Origin: Marisa cornuarietis
Lineage: Eukaryota > Mollusca > Gastropoda > Architaenioglossa > Ampullariidae
DNA: 64,000 bases
Direction of reading: 5' to 3'
NCBI GenBank assembly: GCA_004794655.1
Contig: SMMW01000587.1
Coordinates: forward strand, 186,001-250,000
Shown here: one piece after another, positions 1-9,839 of the stretch
How positions within the stretch are numbered: position 1 is the first letter of the stretch
Layout: each line of letters starts with the position of its first letter
Position numbers and translations under genes: made by a program
Notes under the pieces: generated by a model
The model's input: the letters and a program-made list of their open reading frames with translations, nothing else
Told to the model about the DNA's origin: nothing
Database searches by the model: none

Positions 1-162
1 ATGAACAGTCAAGGTGTGCGAGGCCGCGGACTACACAAGGGGCGGTGTCAAAAGTCGTGCGACGTTTCTCGGAGCAGAGCGGACAGTCAGAGTGACATAA
101 GTGACAGCGAATGGATCTCTCAAGGTGATAGCGAAGGGGACGAGGTAACCAGATTCCAGTAA
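1..162 (+). CDS. C-terminal tail of a hydrophilic ORF, candidate ORF1 (gag-like) end of the outer Tx1/L1-type LINE
   Basis: A frame is open from the first base to TAA at 160-162 (53 codons). It starts with ATG at base 1, but that is simply the window edge, so the true ORF probably begins outside. The peptide has an Arg/Gly patch (GVRGRG), a Cys/Lys/Arg stretch, then a Ser/Asp/Glu-rich acidic tail (SDISDSEW). Charged, low-complexity tails of this kind are common after the nucleic-acid-binding part of LINE ORF1 proteins, but no zinc knuckle is visible here. The reason to link it to the outer LINE is position: removing the inserted inner element (190-3373) puts this stop about 630 bp upstream of the outer ORF2. 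It could equally be the end of an unrelated gene or chance. Confidence 0.35.
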   Translation: MNSQGVRGRGLHKGRCQKSCDVSRSRADSQSDISDSEWISQGDSEGDEVTRFQ

Positions 163-173
163 TTTAAATGTGT

Positions 174-189
174 ATAGTATGTGTGTTTA
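174..189 (+). repeat. Left target-site duplication (16 bp) of the inner LINE
   Basis: ATAGTATGTGTGTTTA at 174-189 recurs without mismatch at 3358-3373. The two copies bracket a complete LINE, as expected from target-primed reverse transcription. The flanking bases differ on both sides, so the direct repeat is exactly bounded. Confidence 0.85.
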
Positions 190-370
190 ACTCCGCCTGG
201 AAACCCCCCCGGGTAACCTGCCGGTCCCAAGCCCGGATGAAGGAGGAGGGTTGGGCGTGGGGTTAGCAACCCCACCCTGTAAAACAACCCTGCTACAGAA
301 ACCGCAAAAAGAACATTACCACAACGAGAGCCTGGACGGGAAGATCCCTCCTTGGAGGGGCCTATGACGT

Positions 371-1432
371 GTGCTGACGAAAGCCCTCGGGAAGTCAGCT
401 CGCCGACCTATCCTCACGGCCAAGGCAAAAACCAGGATAGGGACCTGGAACATCAGAACCCTATACGAGCAAGGTAAATCAGCTCAGGTAGCACAGGAGA
501 TGAAGAACTATGGCATCAAGCTCCTTGGCCTGTGCGAGACCAGATGGAATGGTAGCGCTCAGACCAGACTCTCATCAGGGGAGACTATCATCTACTCTGG
601 ACATGAAGATCCTGACCATGACCACTCACAAGGAGTAGCAGTACTGATGACACAGGAGGCTGCAAGGGCACTAATAACATGGGAACCAGTTTCTCCACGA
701 CTCATGTCAGCTCGGTTCAACTCCAAAGGAAGAAAGATCACCATCATCCAGTGCTATGCACCTACCAACGCAGCAAAAGAAGAGGAGAAGGAGGACTTTT
801 ACAACTCCCTACAAGCGCTGGTTGATCGTACTCCAAGACGAGACCTGAAGATCATCATGGGCGACATGAATGCCAAAGTTGGAGATAACAACACGGACAA
901 AGAACACATAATGGGAAAGCACGGTGTGGGCAACTGCAATGAGAATGGTGAGCTGTTCACAGACTTCTGCTTGTTCAACGACCTTGTAATCGGAGGCACA
1001 GTCTTTCCTCACAAAACCATTCACAAGACCACCTGGACTTCACCAGATGGAAATACAGAAAACCAGATCGATCACATCACCATCGATCGACAGTTTCGAA
1101 GAAGTCTGCTGGACGTCAGAGTAAAGCGAGGTGCAGATGCAGCCACAGACCACCATCTACTGGTGGCAACCATGAAGATAAAGCTGAGGTCCTTCCATGA
1201 CTCATCGGACAGACCGCACCACAAATTCAACGTGCAGTTCCTCAGAGATCGGAATAAACAAGAAGAGTTCAACTGCGAAGTAAAAAACAGGTTTGCGGCA
1301 CTGGAAGGACTCTTGGAAGAAACAGTGACCAACCACTGGACAAGAATACAAGAGACCTGGAAAACTTCCTGCACACACGTTCTGGGGAAGAAAGGAAAAC
1401 AGCATAAGGAATGGCTGAATATAAAGACCTAG
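371..1432 (+). pseudogene. AP-like endonuclease domain of the inner RTE-like LINE (5' part of broken EN-RT ORF)
   Basis: This is the nicking endonuclease that would cut the genomic target for target-primed reverse transcription. In 353 codons the exonuclease/endonuclease/phosphatase motifs appear in order: WNIRT (Asn27), CETRW (Glu56), QCYAPT (Tyr129), GDMNAKVG (Asp165, Asn167), WTSPDG, NQIDHI (Asp234) and TDHHLL (Asp260, His261). All catalytic positions I can identify are present. The frame ends at TAG 1430-1432, which looks like a TGG-to-TAG change because the same frame continues downstream with LINE-like sequence. The open frame begins at 368 with only a GTG at 371. A likely real start is the ATG at 364 in another frame, which would need a further 1-nt slip near 400-415; that part is inference. 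It is followed by the RT part, 1411-2925. Confidence 0.85.
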
Positions 1433-2925
1433 CAAAAAATAGAGCAAAGGAAAGAGCTGAAGCAGAAGATCAACCAATGTCAAGACCAGCAGGAAAAAGA
1501 AGAACTCAGAGCAAAATACTGGGAGATAAACAGAGAAGTAAAAAGAGCGCAAGAGATGACAAGAGGCAGTTCACACACAAGATGGCAGAAGAGGCAGAAC
1601 AAGCAGCTGGGCAAAATAACACAAAGAGACTATATGAAATTACAAGAATTCTGGCAGGAAGAAAAAACACCAATGCGTGCAGACCAATAAAGGATAAGAA
1701 TGGCAGCGCCATCACCGGAGATGCAGAAACAAGATCACGCTGGGTGGAACATTTTGATGAAATACTTAACCGACCATCACCAACAACCACCTTGGACATT
1801 CCCCCAGCTGCCGAACAGCTTCAAGTAAACACCAGCCCACCAACCAAGGCAGAAATCATCAAAGCCATCAAGTCCTTGAAGTCTGGCAAGGCGGCAGGCC
1901 CAGATGGCATTCCTGCTGAAGCACTAAAGGCAGATCCAACAGCCGCAGGAGAGATGTTACACCCACTGCTGAAGAAAATTTGGGAACAGGAACAAGTTCC
2001 AGCAGACTGGAAGCTTGGCTACCTAGTAAAGCTACCCAAAAAAGGCGACCTTACACAGTGCAGCAATTGGCGTGGGATTATGCTGTTGTCCACTCCTAGC
2101 AAGGTGCTGACCAGAATCATCCTGGAGAGACTAAAAAATGCCCTAGACAAGAGACTGCGGCAAGAACAGGCAGGCTTTCGGCAGGGAAAATCATGCATAG
2201 ACCAAATCGCTACACTACGAAATATTATTGAACAGTCCATTGAATGGCAGGCACCACTATACATAACCTTTGTGGATTTTGAGAAAGCCTTTGACTCCGT
2301 AGACAGGGAAACCATCTGGAAACTGATGCAGCACTACGGATTTCCACCAAAGTTTATTGCCATCATCCAACAGCTGTATGAGGACTCGAAATGCCAGGTG
2401 ATCCACAACGGAAAGCTGACTGACCCCTTCACAGTGAGGACTGGAGTGAGGCAAGGATGTATGCTCTCACCGACAATCTTCCTGATCGTCATAGACTGGA
2501 TCATGAGAAGAACAACCTTTAACAGTAACACGGGCATTCAGTGGACCTTCGCCAGGCAACTTGAAGACCTCGACTTTGCAGACGACATCAGCCTGCTGTC
2601 CCACAAACAACAACACGCACAAACAAAGCTCACTCGGCTCGCAGAAGAAGCAGCAATGACGGGCCTGACCATCAACATCAAGAAAACGGAAGTAATGCGG
2701 GTCAACAACAAGCAAGAAGCCCCACTACAACTGCATGGGGAATGCATTACAGAGTCTGACCGTTTCACCTACCTTGGCAGCATAGTCAGCAAAATGGAGG
2801 TTCAGATGAGGATGCAAGAAGCCGAACAAACAAAGCCAGGCTTGCATTCCACACCCTACGACCTATCTGGAACTCCAAAGCTCTATCTTTACACACCAAG
2901 ATCCGCATCTTTAACACAAATGTAA
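1411..2925 (+). pseudogene. Reverse transcriptase domain of the inner RTE-like LINE (central part of broken ORF)
   Basis: RNA-dependent DNA polymerase of a non-LTR element. RT blocks are clear: AGPDGIP (residues 162-168 of this frame), NWRGI, QAGFRQGKSC, FVDFEKAFDSVD with the first catalytic Asp (about 289-297), GVRQGCMLSP (345-354) and LDFADD with the catalytic Asp pair (about 389-392), then KKTEVM and the thumb. True LINE sequence in this frame begins only near 1541; before that the LINE-like frame is the endonuclease frame, so one A appears to be missing from the A-run at 1540-1544. At the other end, LINE similarity leaves this frame near 2793-2795 (single-base loss) and continues in another frame, so the last 40 or so residues here are frameshift product. 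The catalytic motifs themselves are intact. Confidence 0.88.
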
Positions 2926-3358
2926 AGGCAATACTTCTATATGGATCCGAGACATGGCGGGTGACAAATGCCATTACTAACAAGATACAGACATTCGTCA
3001 ACAGATGTCTGCGCCACATCCTCAACATCAGATGGCCTGATAAGATCTCCAATATAGACCTGTGGGAGAGAACCAATCAAAACCTGCTAGCCAAGACATC
3101 AGGAAGCGGAAGTGGGGCTGGATTGGTCACACCTTACGAAAGCCAGCCGACAACTTAACAAGACAAGCTCTGGGCTGGAACCCACAGGGGAGGCGCAGGG
3201 CTGGGAGACCCAGAGAGACGTGGAGGAGATCAGTCCACAGAGAGGCAGAGACAGCTGGCATGACATGGTCCCAACTAGAAAGGAGTGCCCAGAACCGGGT
3301 CCGTTGGCGGGGTGTGGTTGCGGCCCTATGCTCCACTGGGAGCGTACAGGAATAAGAA
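2796..3358 (+). pseudogene. C-terminal region of the inner LINE polyprotein, split over two frames
   Basis: Downstream of the 2793 frameshift the RT C-terminal region is readable in one frame (KAILLYGSETWR, then FVNRCLRHILNIRWPDKIS) to about 3093. A second single-base loss near 3091-3096 moves it to another frame, which carries KRKWGWIGHTLRKP, NPQGRRRAGRPRETWRR and QNRVRWRGVVAALCSTGS before a stop just after 3355. These basic Trp/Arg-rich blocks are the characteristic C-terminus of this LINE family. Nothing essential seems deleted, so decay is by point lesions only. Confidence 0.82.
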
Positions 3359-3373
3359 TAGTATGTGTGTTTA
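3358..3373 (+). repeat. Right target-site duplication (16 bp) of the inner LINE
   Basis: Exact copy of 174-189. It follows directly after the AATAAGA end of the element. Confidence 0.85.
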
Positions 3374-3872
3374 GAAGGTAAACTTTGTACCTTTCTATAA
3401 GACTAAATCTTTCACTGAATGTGTTCACCTTTTTGACACGACCCCCCTCCACAAGCAACAGAGAGCGGCGACTTGTTCAACAACCGGGACGGAAATGTAT
3501 TCCAAGTACTCTGTAACGGACTATTCATAATACACCATCATATTCCAGAGACTGTTGGATTTGGGCTGGAGAGCGGCGAAGCCCTTCTAAATGGTTTGCA
3601 AGTGCAAGTGTGTATTGCCAGCGAGGGTGAGTGAAGATAGTTGTGTGTACCAATGTGTGTGTGTGTTTTATGTGCTACTACTCTTAACCCTAATAGCTCT
3701 ACTATCCTCTACTGCTCCATACTGTCATAACTTATTCACACATACCTCTATAGACCACTTATTTTGTTATACTGGTGTCATATTTTTCACTAGGAGACCT
3801 ATTATGTTAGCACGCCATGTAAAACAATTATGGGAATGTACCCAACCAATTCCAATGATAACTCAAGAGTCT

Positions 3873-3965
3873 TTTAGGATAAGTACTTTTAATGTTAATG
3901 GATTAAGTAATAGCAGCAAAAGAAAAGATATATTCAACTTCCTAAGACAAATGAATCATAATATT
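3873..3965 (+). pseudogene. Partial, divergent duplicate of the ORF2 endonuclease N-terminus
   Basis: Translated in its own frame, this gives FRISTFNVNGL, then KRKDIFNFLRQ. It aligns without gaps to LNIATLNVNGL, then KRRDVFDFLRQ at 4006-4098, with an offset of 133 bp. Many differences between the copies are synonymous or conservative, so they diverged while coding and this is not a recent tandem copy. The copy stops before the Glu motif (QETHL), and its frame ends at 3984-3986 just inside ORF2. It may be a relic of recombination between two related elements. Confidence 0.65.
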
Positions 3966-3978
3966 AAACACGTTAAAC

Positions 3979-6831
3979 ATGACTAGCATTAAGATTTCCT
4001 CTGGATTGAACATAGCTACATTGAATGTTAATGGCCTAAATGACATGGGTAAAAGAAGAGATGTATTTGACTTTCTTAGACAGCAGAACTATAGTATTTA
4101 TTTTTTACAAGAAACTCATCTTACCGAAAAAATGGAAAAATTTATTCGAGCAGCCTGGGGTTTCGACGTGTGGTTGGCGGGGAATAGTTCCAATCAAAAT
4201 GGTGTGGCAGTATTGCTTAATAATAACTTTGAATACAAACTACATAATGTTATAAGAGATCCAAATGGGTGTTTTCTTATCCTGGATATTGAATTTTTAA
4301 ATAAACACCTGACAGTAGCAAACTTATATGGGCCTAGTAGTGGAGACAAACCTGAATTCTTTGATCAAGTTTTTGCCCGGATTGAGACAATAGGAAATGA
4401 TTATGTCATAGCTGCGGGAGATTGGAACTGCCCACTAAATAGACAACTAGATGTTAGGAACTATACCAGCAACAGCAGCCGGCCCGGTACTCGCAAGACA
4501 ATTACAGATGCCATGGTAAAATTAGATCTTGTAGATATATGGAGGGAATTATATCCAGATAAACGGGCCTATACTTGGCGCAAATTTAATACTTGGAAAA
4601 AAGGTCGTCTAGATTACTTCTTAATTTCCGCCGAACTATACAACATAGTAGCTGGATGCTCCATTAATCCAGGATATAGAACAGACCATTCTTTAGTTTT
4701 ACTAACATTAACAAAACAACAGTTCAAACGACATAAACCTTTTTGGAAATTTAATAACTCTTTGTTAAAAGACAAGAACTTTATAGAGTTAATTAAAAAT
4801 GTAATATTAGAGGTAAAAAGACAGTATGCCCTTCCAGTGTACAACTTGGAGAAAATTGGAGAAATACCACTGGAAGAAATCGAGTTTATTATTTCTGACC
4901 AGCTTTTCCTTGAGACCCTGTTAATGGAGATTAGGGGCAAAACTATCTCATATGCATCATTCAAGAAGAAAGAAGATATGAGAACAGAACAACAACTGTT
5001 AAGTAATATAGCAAGTTTGGAAAACAAAGCCTCGGAATCTAATTTAACTGAAATTGAAAACTTAAGAAAAGAGTTGCAAGAATTAAGAAACAAAAGGATG
5101 GAAGGTGTGGCTGTGAGATCCAGAGTAAAATGGGTCCTAGAAGGAGAAAAAACTACCAAGTATTTTTGCAATTTGGAGAATAGAAACTTTGTGAATAAAT
5201 CCATGGGATACTTGGATAAGGGAAATGGTAATATTATTATAGATCAGGATGAAATCCTAAGAGAGGTCCAACACTTTTATGAAGAACTGTACAAATTCCG
5301 ACCGGTAGACAATGTGAAACTATGTAGCCTGCTATACGATGTCCCCATGTTAACCATTGAGAACTCAGAATCTTTGGAGGGCCCTATTACATTGCAGGAG
5401 GCGGGTTCAGCACTAAAGAATATGAAAAACAACAAAAGTCCTGGCCCAGATGGTTTTACTGTTGAATTCTTTAAATTTTTCTTTGTGGACATCGGAACCT
5501 TTCTTGTTAGGTCATATAATGAAGGCTTTGAAAAAGGTCAGTTATCAGTCTCGCAAAGGCAAGGCATAATTACTTGTTTACCCAAAGATCAGAAACCAAA
5601 ACAGTTTATCCAAAATTGGAGGCCAATTTCTCTGTTGAATGTAGCCTACAAGATTGCATCAGCATGTATTGCTAAACAAATACAACATGTGCTACCTTTG
5701 GTTATTGACGAATGTCAGAGAGGATTTATGAAGGGTAGATATATGGGAGACAATATTCGGATGATCTATGATGTACTTTACTTTACACAAGTTAACAAGA
5801 TCCCTGGACTACTGCTAACTGTAGACTTTGAGAAAGCGTTCGATTCTGTGTCCTGGTCATTTATTGAAAGATCTCTCAAGTTGTTTGGCTTCCCAGAGTC
5901 TATCATAAAATGGTTTGTCACATTGTATAATAATACATCCTCCTGTATATATTTCAACGGGCAATACTCAGGTTGGTTTGGCTTAAAAAGAGGCTGCAGG
6001 CAAGGGGATCCAATTTCACCTTATTTATACTTAATCTGTGCAGAGGTACTGTCACTAATGATAAGAAAAAATAATAATATAAGGGGAATAAAGTTAAAGG
6101 AGGAAGAAGTGCTATTGGCTTTGTTCGCAGATGATACTACGTGTTTTTTAGATGGTAGTGAAAAATCTTTTAATGAAGCGGTTAACACGCTAGATAAATT
6201 TGCCGACATCTCAGGATTAAAAATTAACAATGACAAGACTCAAGTGGTTTGGATAGGTAGTATGAAAAATAGCCATATTAAATATAAGAGAGACAGGAAT
6301 TTCCAGTGGGACCCGGGAATCTTTAAAGTTCTGGGTATTAAATTCTCTGTAAACATGGAGGAAATTGTTACTTTAAATTTTACGGACAAAATACAGGAAA
6401 TGGAAAGAACCCTACAATGTTGGGAAAAGAGGTATTTAACACCCCTGGGGAAAATAACAGTAGTGAAATCCCTAGTAGTAGCTAAAATAGTTCACCTGTT
6501 AACTACCTTACCGGATCCCCCCATGGAAGTGATACAAAGAATTGATAAGAAATTATTTTCCTTTGTTTGGAATGGAAAACCTGCAAAAATCAAAAGAGCT
6601 GTAGGTTGTAAACCATATCGGGAAGGAGGACTAAAAATGTTAGATCTTAACTCTTTCATAGCCACACTCAAAATTAGCTGGCTAAGACGGCTGAAACTTA
6701 AAAATGGGAGTCTTACGAGCCTGATGTCAGCTATTTCTCCTGAGATAGTGAAACTTGATTCTTATGGTGGTGAATATGCCTATTTGGCAATGAAAAAAAA
6801 ATCAAAATCCATTCTGACAAGACGTGATTAG
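3979..6831 (+). pseudogene. ORF2 of the outer Tx1/L1-like LINE: endonuclease plus reverse transcriptase (5' three quarters)
   Basis: This frame runs 950 codons from ATG 3979. Residues about 10-245 are an AP-like endonuclease with LNVNGL (Asn18), QETHL (Glu45), NLYGPS (Tyr117), GDWNC (Asp148, Asn150), RLDYFL (Asp212) and TDHSLV (Asp236, His237). A Leu/Glu/Lys-rich, coiled-coil-like stretch spans about 335-375. The reverse transcriptase has SPGPDGF (about 488), NWRPISLLN, VDFEKAFDSVSW (about 615), RQGDPISPYLY (about 674) and ALFADD (about 716-719). All catalytic residues identified are intact. The frame ends with a short frameshift tail (LTRRD). The cause is the nine-A run at 6793-6801, where a single-base change would join it to the downstream frame. 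It is not expressed as one intact protein in this copy. Confidence 0.88.
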
Positions 6832-7771
6832 GCATTATAAAAAGTTTATTAGCAAATGTATTCCAACATGCAGTGAGGAATTTCTAGGGGAACCCATCCG
6901 CTTTAATGGTAATATTATTAGAGACAGAAAAGTTATATATATTAAGAAATGGGTGGATGCAAAAGTCATAAAAATAGGGGACCTCACTAATGTCAATGGT
7001 ACATTTCTGAATCTTGATGAATTCCATGTTAAGTACCCTGCCTTAATTAGCACAGACTCTTTAACCTATATGGGTTTGATACAATCTATAAAACAATACC
7101 AAACCAAATGCAATTGTCACTTAGTGTCTCAGAATGAATATGTTAATAGGGGATGGGCTATTATTAAAAAAGGAAATAAGGAGGTTTCAAAAATTATCCT
7201 AGACACTAAAACGTACCCAACTGCACTTAGAAAATGGGAGGCTGAATTTAAGGACTGTGACTGGGCTGATATATTTCAAAAGCCCTTCTATACCACTATG
7301 GATACCCAATTGAGATGGTTTCAGCTACGACTTTTACACCGGATCTTACCCACAAACTTGTTTCTTTTTAAATGTAAGCTCATTACATCTCCCTCTTGTT
7401 GTTTTTGTAAACAAGACAGAGAAACCATTGAACATACATTCTGGCATTGTCCACTAAGCAAAACCTTTTGGGACCAACTGTGGAATATGTTAAATAACCA
7501 GAATTATTTAGAAGAAATCCAGCTATGTAAAGAAATGGTGTTGTTTGGCATTGGTAAATTTGAGGGGGTTGACAAAGCTTTGAACTTTATTATTCTCCTA
7601 GCAAAATTTTTCATCTATAAATGCAGATACCTGAAGGCAATACCAACAGTGGATAAGTTTAGGCCTTTTTTAAAGTCACGATATATTGTAGAGCAATATG
7701 CAGCATTTATTAATAACACACAAATATCCTTTTGGAGTCAGTGGCTCCCATTTAGCCATGTGTCTCTCTGA
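6824..7771 (+). pseudogene. C-terminal third of the outer LINE ORF2 with Cys/His zinc motif
   Basis: This is the continuation of ORF2 in another frame, open from 6818 to TGA 7769-7771. The first good reading is QDVIRHYKKFISKCIP; just upstream, in the same frame, NPF precedes TGA at 6815-6817, which looks like a TGG (Trp) mutated to stop. Near residue 190 a Cys-x2-Cys-x8-His-x4-Cys motif (CCFCKQ, then HTFWHC) is preceded by LRWFQLRLLHRILPTN, an arrangement typical of the C-terminal end of L1/Tx1 ORF2. It is followed directly by the 3' UTR. Length and motif order suggest nothing large is missing. Confidence 0.85.
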
Positions 7772-8268
7772 ACGACAACACTATCTGTAATTAGGGTCTG
7801 TGTTGTCGATTCAGTTATACTTGTTACATGGAAAATATTATGTTTTAGACTGTGTAAACTGGTTAATTCTTCAAAGAAATTGTGTCCAAACTCTTTTAAC
7901 ATCAGGTTTTTTTGACACAAATGGTGTTGGACTGCTCTTTAGAAAAACTGTGTAAAAGCCTTATATATAATTTGTTGGTTAAACATACTTTTATAGCACT
8001 CACATAATCTCATCCTGTGAACATGTGCATGATCATACATGCACAGATTTGACATTGAGTATGTTTAGGAGTGTGATAAATGTTGCCAGTAAGATATTTC
8101 TTTGCTATTCTGGTTTCACTAACACTGAGTTTGCCATTGCCTGTTCTCATAGTGGTTAGTATTACACAGTTAATTCCTTGGTGGCAAGGGTGTTAATGTG
8201 TTAGAAATCGTGTTACACGTCTCTTGTGATTCTTTAATAAATTGTCACTAAGTGTAGTCTAGTGCACA
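7772..8268 (+). other. Putative 3' UTR of the outer LINE
   Basis: About 0.5 kb of AT-rich sequence between the ORF2 stop and the A-rich tail. No conserved reading frame is visible. It holds a polyadenylation signal near its end. Confidence 0.55.
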
Positions 8269-8293
8269 ACAAAAAAAAAACAAAAACAAACAA
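8236..8293 (+). promoter_or_regulatory. Polyadenylation signal AATAAA and A-rich retroposed tail of the outer LINE
   Basis: AATAAA at 8236-8241 is followed about 29 bp later by a run of A interrupted by C (8269-8293). This spacing is what a reverse-transcribed polyadenylated transcript would leave. It marks the probable 3' end of the element. Confidence 0.6.
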
Positions 8294-8295
8294 GG

Positions 8296-9025
8296 AGTTA
8301 CTTTGAGCACCAGCTCTCTCCAGGCTGTAAAGCACTTATCACAGCATAAATAAGCAGATGGGATTTGCCTTGGAGTACTGTCAGTAAAACTACATATCTT
8401 TTTTGTCACCTTTTTGCAATCTAGATGGCTTATCATTTAACATAAATAGATATGGTTGGGCTGTCAGTTGTACAAATACTTTTGTATGGGTCATTCTAGA
8501 GATGCTGTGCATTGATGAGGGAATGATTCAAAAATTTACCTTTATACATGGCAGCCATCTATTCACGCTAAGTAATTTTGTGTGTACACAGGAATTTGTT
8601 TTGACATAAGTGCATGATAGACTTGCATACCTCCATGTGGGAATTTGTTATGTAATTACTAGAAGCAATCTGTAATTACTAATAGCTTAGGAAATGCTCC
8701 ATTTTGGATACTGGTGCTAATATTTTTGTTATCTTAAATTTAATTTTTTGGTCCTTGCAAAGCAATTGATCTGGTCATGTTGACCATCTCTAAATAGGAC
8801 TAGGTAAGGTACATGAAGGGTACACATGAAAGTTGTGTATGCATTCTTAATTGAAGTGCAAACAAGAATGTCACTTGAGGATGTGAAAAAAAAAAAAAAC
8901 ATCTCCTTTTCTTCTTCTCATACATGAGAAAAAAAATGTCCATACTTATGTGTACTGTAAATGATTACTGTTACTACTGTTAGTACTTTAGGCATACTAA
9001 TAATTTATATAATTTATAAATGTGA
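8296..9025. other. AT-rich sequence with no gene seen
   Basis: No coding frame with recognisable motifs, no tandem repeat and no RNA gene was seen. A 15-A run occurs near 8886-8900. The short open frames here look like chance. Confidence 0.5.
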
Positions 9026-9490
9026 ATGTCCTTAATTATTAAAGAAATGCAAAACTTAAAAAAACAAAACAATGCGCACAGAAAAAAAAGAATATTTCGA
9101 GATAGAGCGCATCCTGTCGATGCATGGGACGATTTAACACTCTACCAGCGATTAAGATTTCGCTGTCACGATATCTTGGAGATCGTCGATGATATGAGAG
9201 CGGACTTGGAAATTGCGGATAGGGGGACGCAATGTCAACAACAACATTGCATGTGTGTCGTTCTTATGACACCGGTGCCTTTCAAAATGTGTGTGCCGAT
9301 GGATTATAGTTCCCATTCAGCAAGAAGCCAACAAACAAAAAACTAAATTTTTCAACCAAGGAGGATTTCCAAATGTTGGGGAATGCATCTATGGCACCCA
9401 CATACGATTACAGCTCCAAGGGCAAACGAACATGAATTCGTTTGTCCGAAAAACTTTCATTCAATAAATCTTCAGGTAAAATTTTATATT
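9026..9490 (+). pseudogene. PIF/Harbinger-type transposase fossil (N-terminal and first catalytic region)
   Basis: A first block reads RKKRIFRDRAHPVDAWDD, then LYQRLRFRC, then a DILEIVDDMRADLE stretch; this matches the N-terminal pattern of HARBI1-like DDE transposases. After a frameshift near 9265 the expected helix continues as DTGAFQNVCADGL, with a stop directly after it. About 60 bp later comes GGFPNVGECIYGTHIRLQ, the region that normally reads G-x-IDGTHI and holds the first catalytic Asp. Here that codon is TAT at 9390-9392, so the Asp is replaced by Tyr. A single-base slip at about 9413 then gives APRANEHEF, then FHSINLQ. The segment between the two blocks is shorter than in intact relatives. 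The copy is thus frameshifted, internally deleted and catalytically dead. I did not identify its terminal inverted repeats. Confidence 0.75.
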
Positions 9491-9499
9491 GAATTATGT

Positions 9500-9839
9500 A
9501 CTTTTTAGTTTCGTCTTCTGGAACGCATATAGCTTGATGCCCTGTGAGAAAATGCTCCATATAAGAGATTTTCATTAGCATTCTTATTCATTTTATTATT
9601 ATATAGTGCACACTGGCATCAACATTTCACATAGAATGTGTATAGTCGCTATTGAATATGTATCCAGTAAGTGTGTGCAGTGCTGTAGGTAAATGAAGTA
9701 TAATGGTTACATCATGTGTGTCAAAGCATCATGGCCCCCCCCCCTTCAATGTGATTTTTTTTTATACATTTAAAAGAAATCAAAACTTTGCTGTGGAGGA
9801 TCACTTCAATGCTGATCATTCTTAGAATTATGGACAGAA
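9500..9839. other. AT-rich flank of the Harbinger fossil, no gene supported
   Basis: A 55-codon frame on the minus strand overlaps the fossil's 3' end but has no recognisable motif. A C-run (about 9735-9744) and a T-run (about 9757-9764) are the only notable features. Confidence 0.4.

Larger units (their letters stand above)
190..3357 (+). mobile_element. Full-length but inactive RTE-like (APE-type) non-LTR retrotransposon, nested insertion
   Basis: The element starts with a GC-rich leader (190 to about 363, containing CCTGCCGGTCCCAAGCCCGG), then encodes an AP-like endonuclease and a reverse transcriptase, and ends in a short AATAAGA-type tail at 3357. A perfect 16-bp duplication lies immediately outside both ends, so both termini are probably intact. 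The single EN-RT polyprotein, the DLDFADD active-site motif and the C-terminal block around WGWIGHTLRKP and NRVRWRGV resemble a widespread animal LINE family that I place in or near the RTE group; the clade is inferred from memory of related proteins, not from a tree. Its coding region has at least four disabling lesions, so it is a dead copy. It appears to interrupt an older Tx1/L1-like LINE between ORF1 and ORF2. Confidence 0.85.
3374..8295 (+). mobile_element. Tx1/L1-like non-LTR retrotransposon (right part), interrupted by the inner LINE; left part would be 1-189
   Basis: It contains an untranslated stretch (3374 to about 3870), a partial extra endonuclease start, ORF2 with endonuclease and reverse transcriptase (3979-6831), its frameshifted C-terminal third (to 7771), a 0.5-kb 3' UTR, AATAAA at 8236-8241 and an A-rich tail from about 8269. 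The combined ORF2 length (about 1,265 residues) fits the Tx1/L1 group, as do RQGDPISPYLY, the FADD box and the C-terminal Cys/His motif. The 5' end lies outside the window if 1-162 is its ORF1, so its own target-site duplication cannot be checked here. Stretch 3374-3870 has no gene that I can support; its long open frame (3591-3986) is mostly Cys/Leu-rich and looks like chance. Confidence 0.78.

Noticed and set aside
1202..1552. 116-codon minus-strand ORF with hydrophobic stretches
   Set aside because: It is antisense to conserved endonuclease and RT coding sequence and is explained by it.
3591..3986. 131-codon ORF with a Cys/Leu-rich, membrane-like N-terminal half
   Set aside because: Only its last 35 codons match anything (the duplicated endonuclease start). 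The rest is AT-rich leader and repeats of GTGTGT; no signal peptide or family is supported.
4614..5204. 196-codon minus-strand ORF
   Set aside because: It lies antisense to the intact ORF2 endonuclease-RT linker; no independent motif.
1..8295. Intact, active LINEs
   Set aside because: Both elements have frame breaks between otherwise conserved domains, so activity is not supported unless the breaks prove to be sequence errors.
9440..9580. 55-codon minus-strand frame containing AICVPEDETKKYII
   Set aside because: It overlaps the 3' end of the Harbinger fossil on the opposite strand, is short and matches nothing I know.
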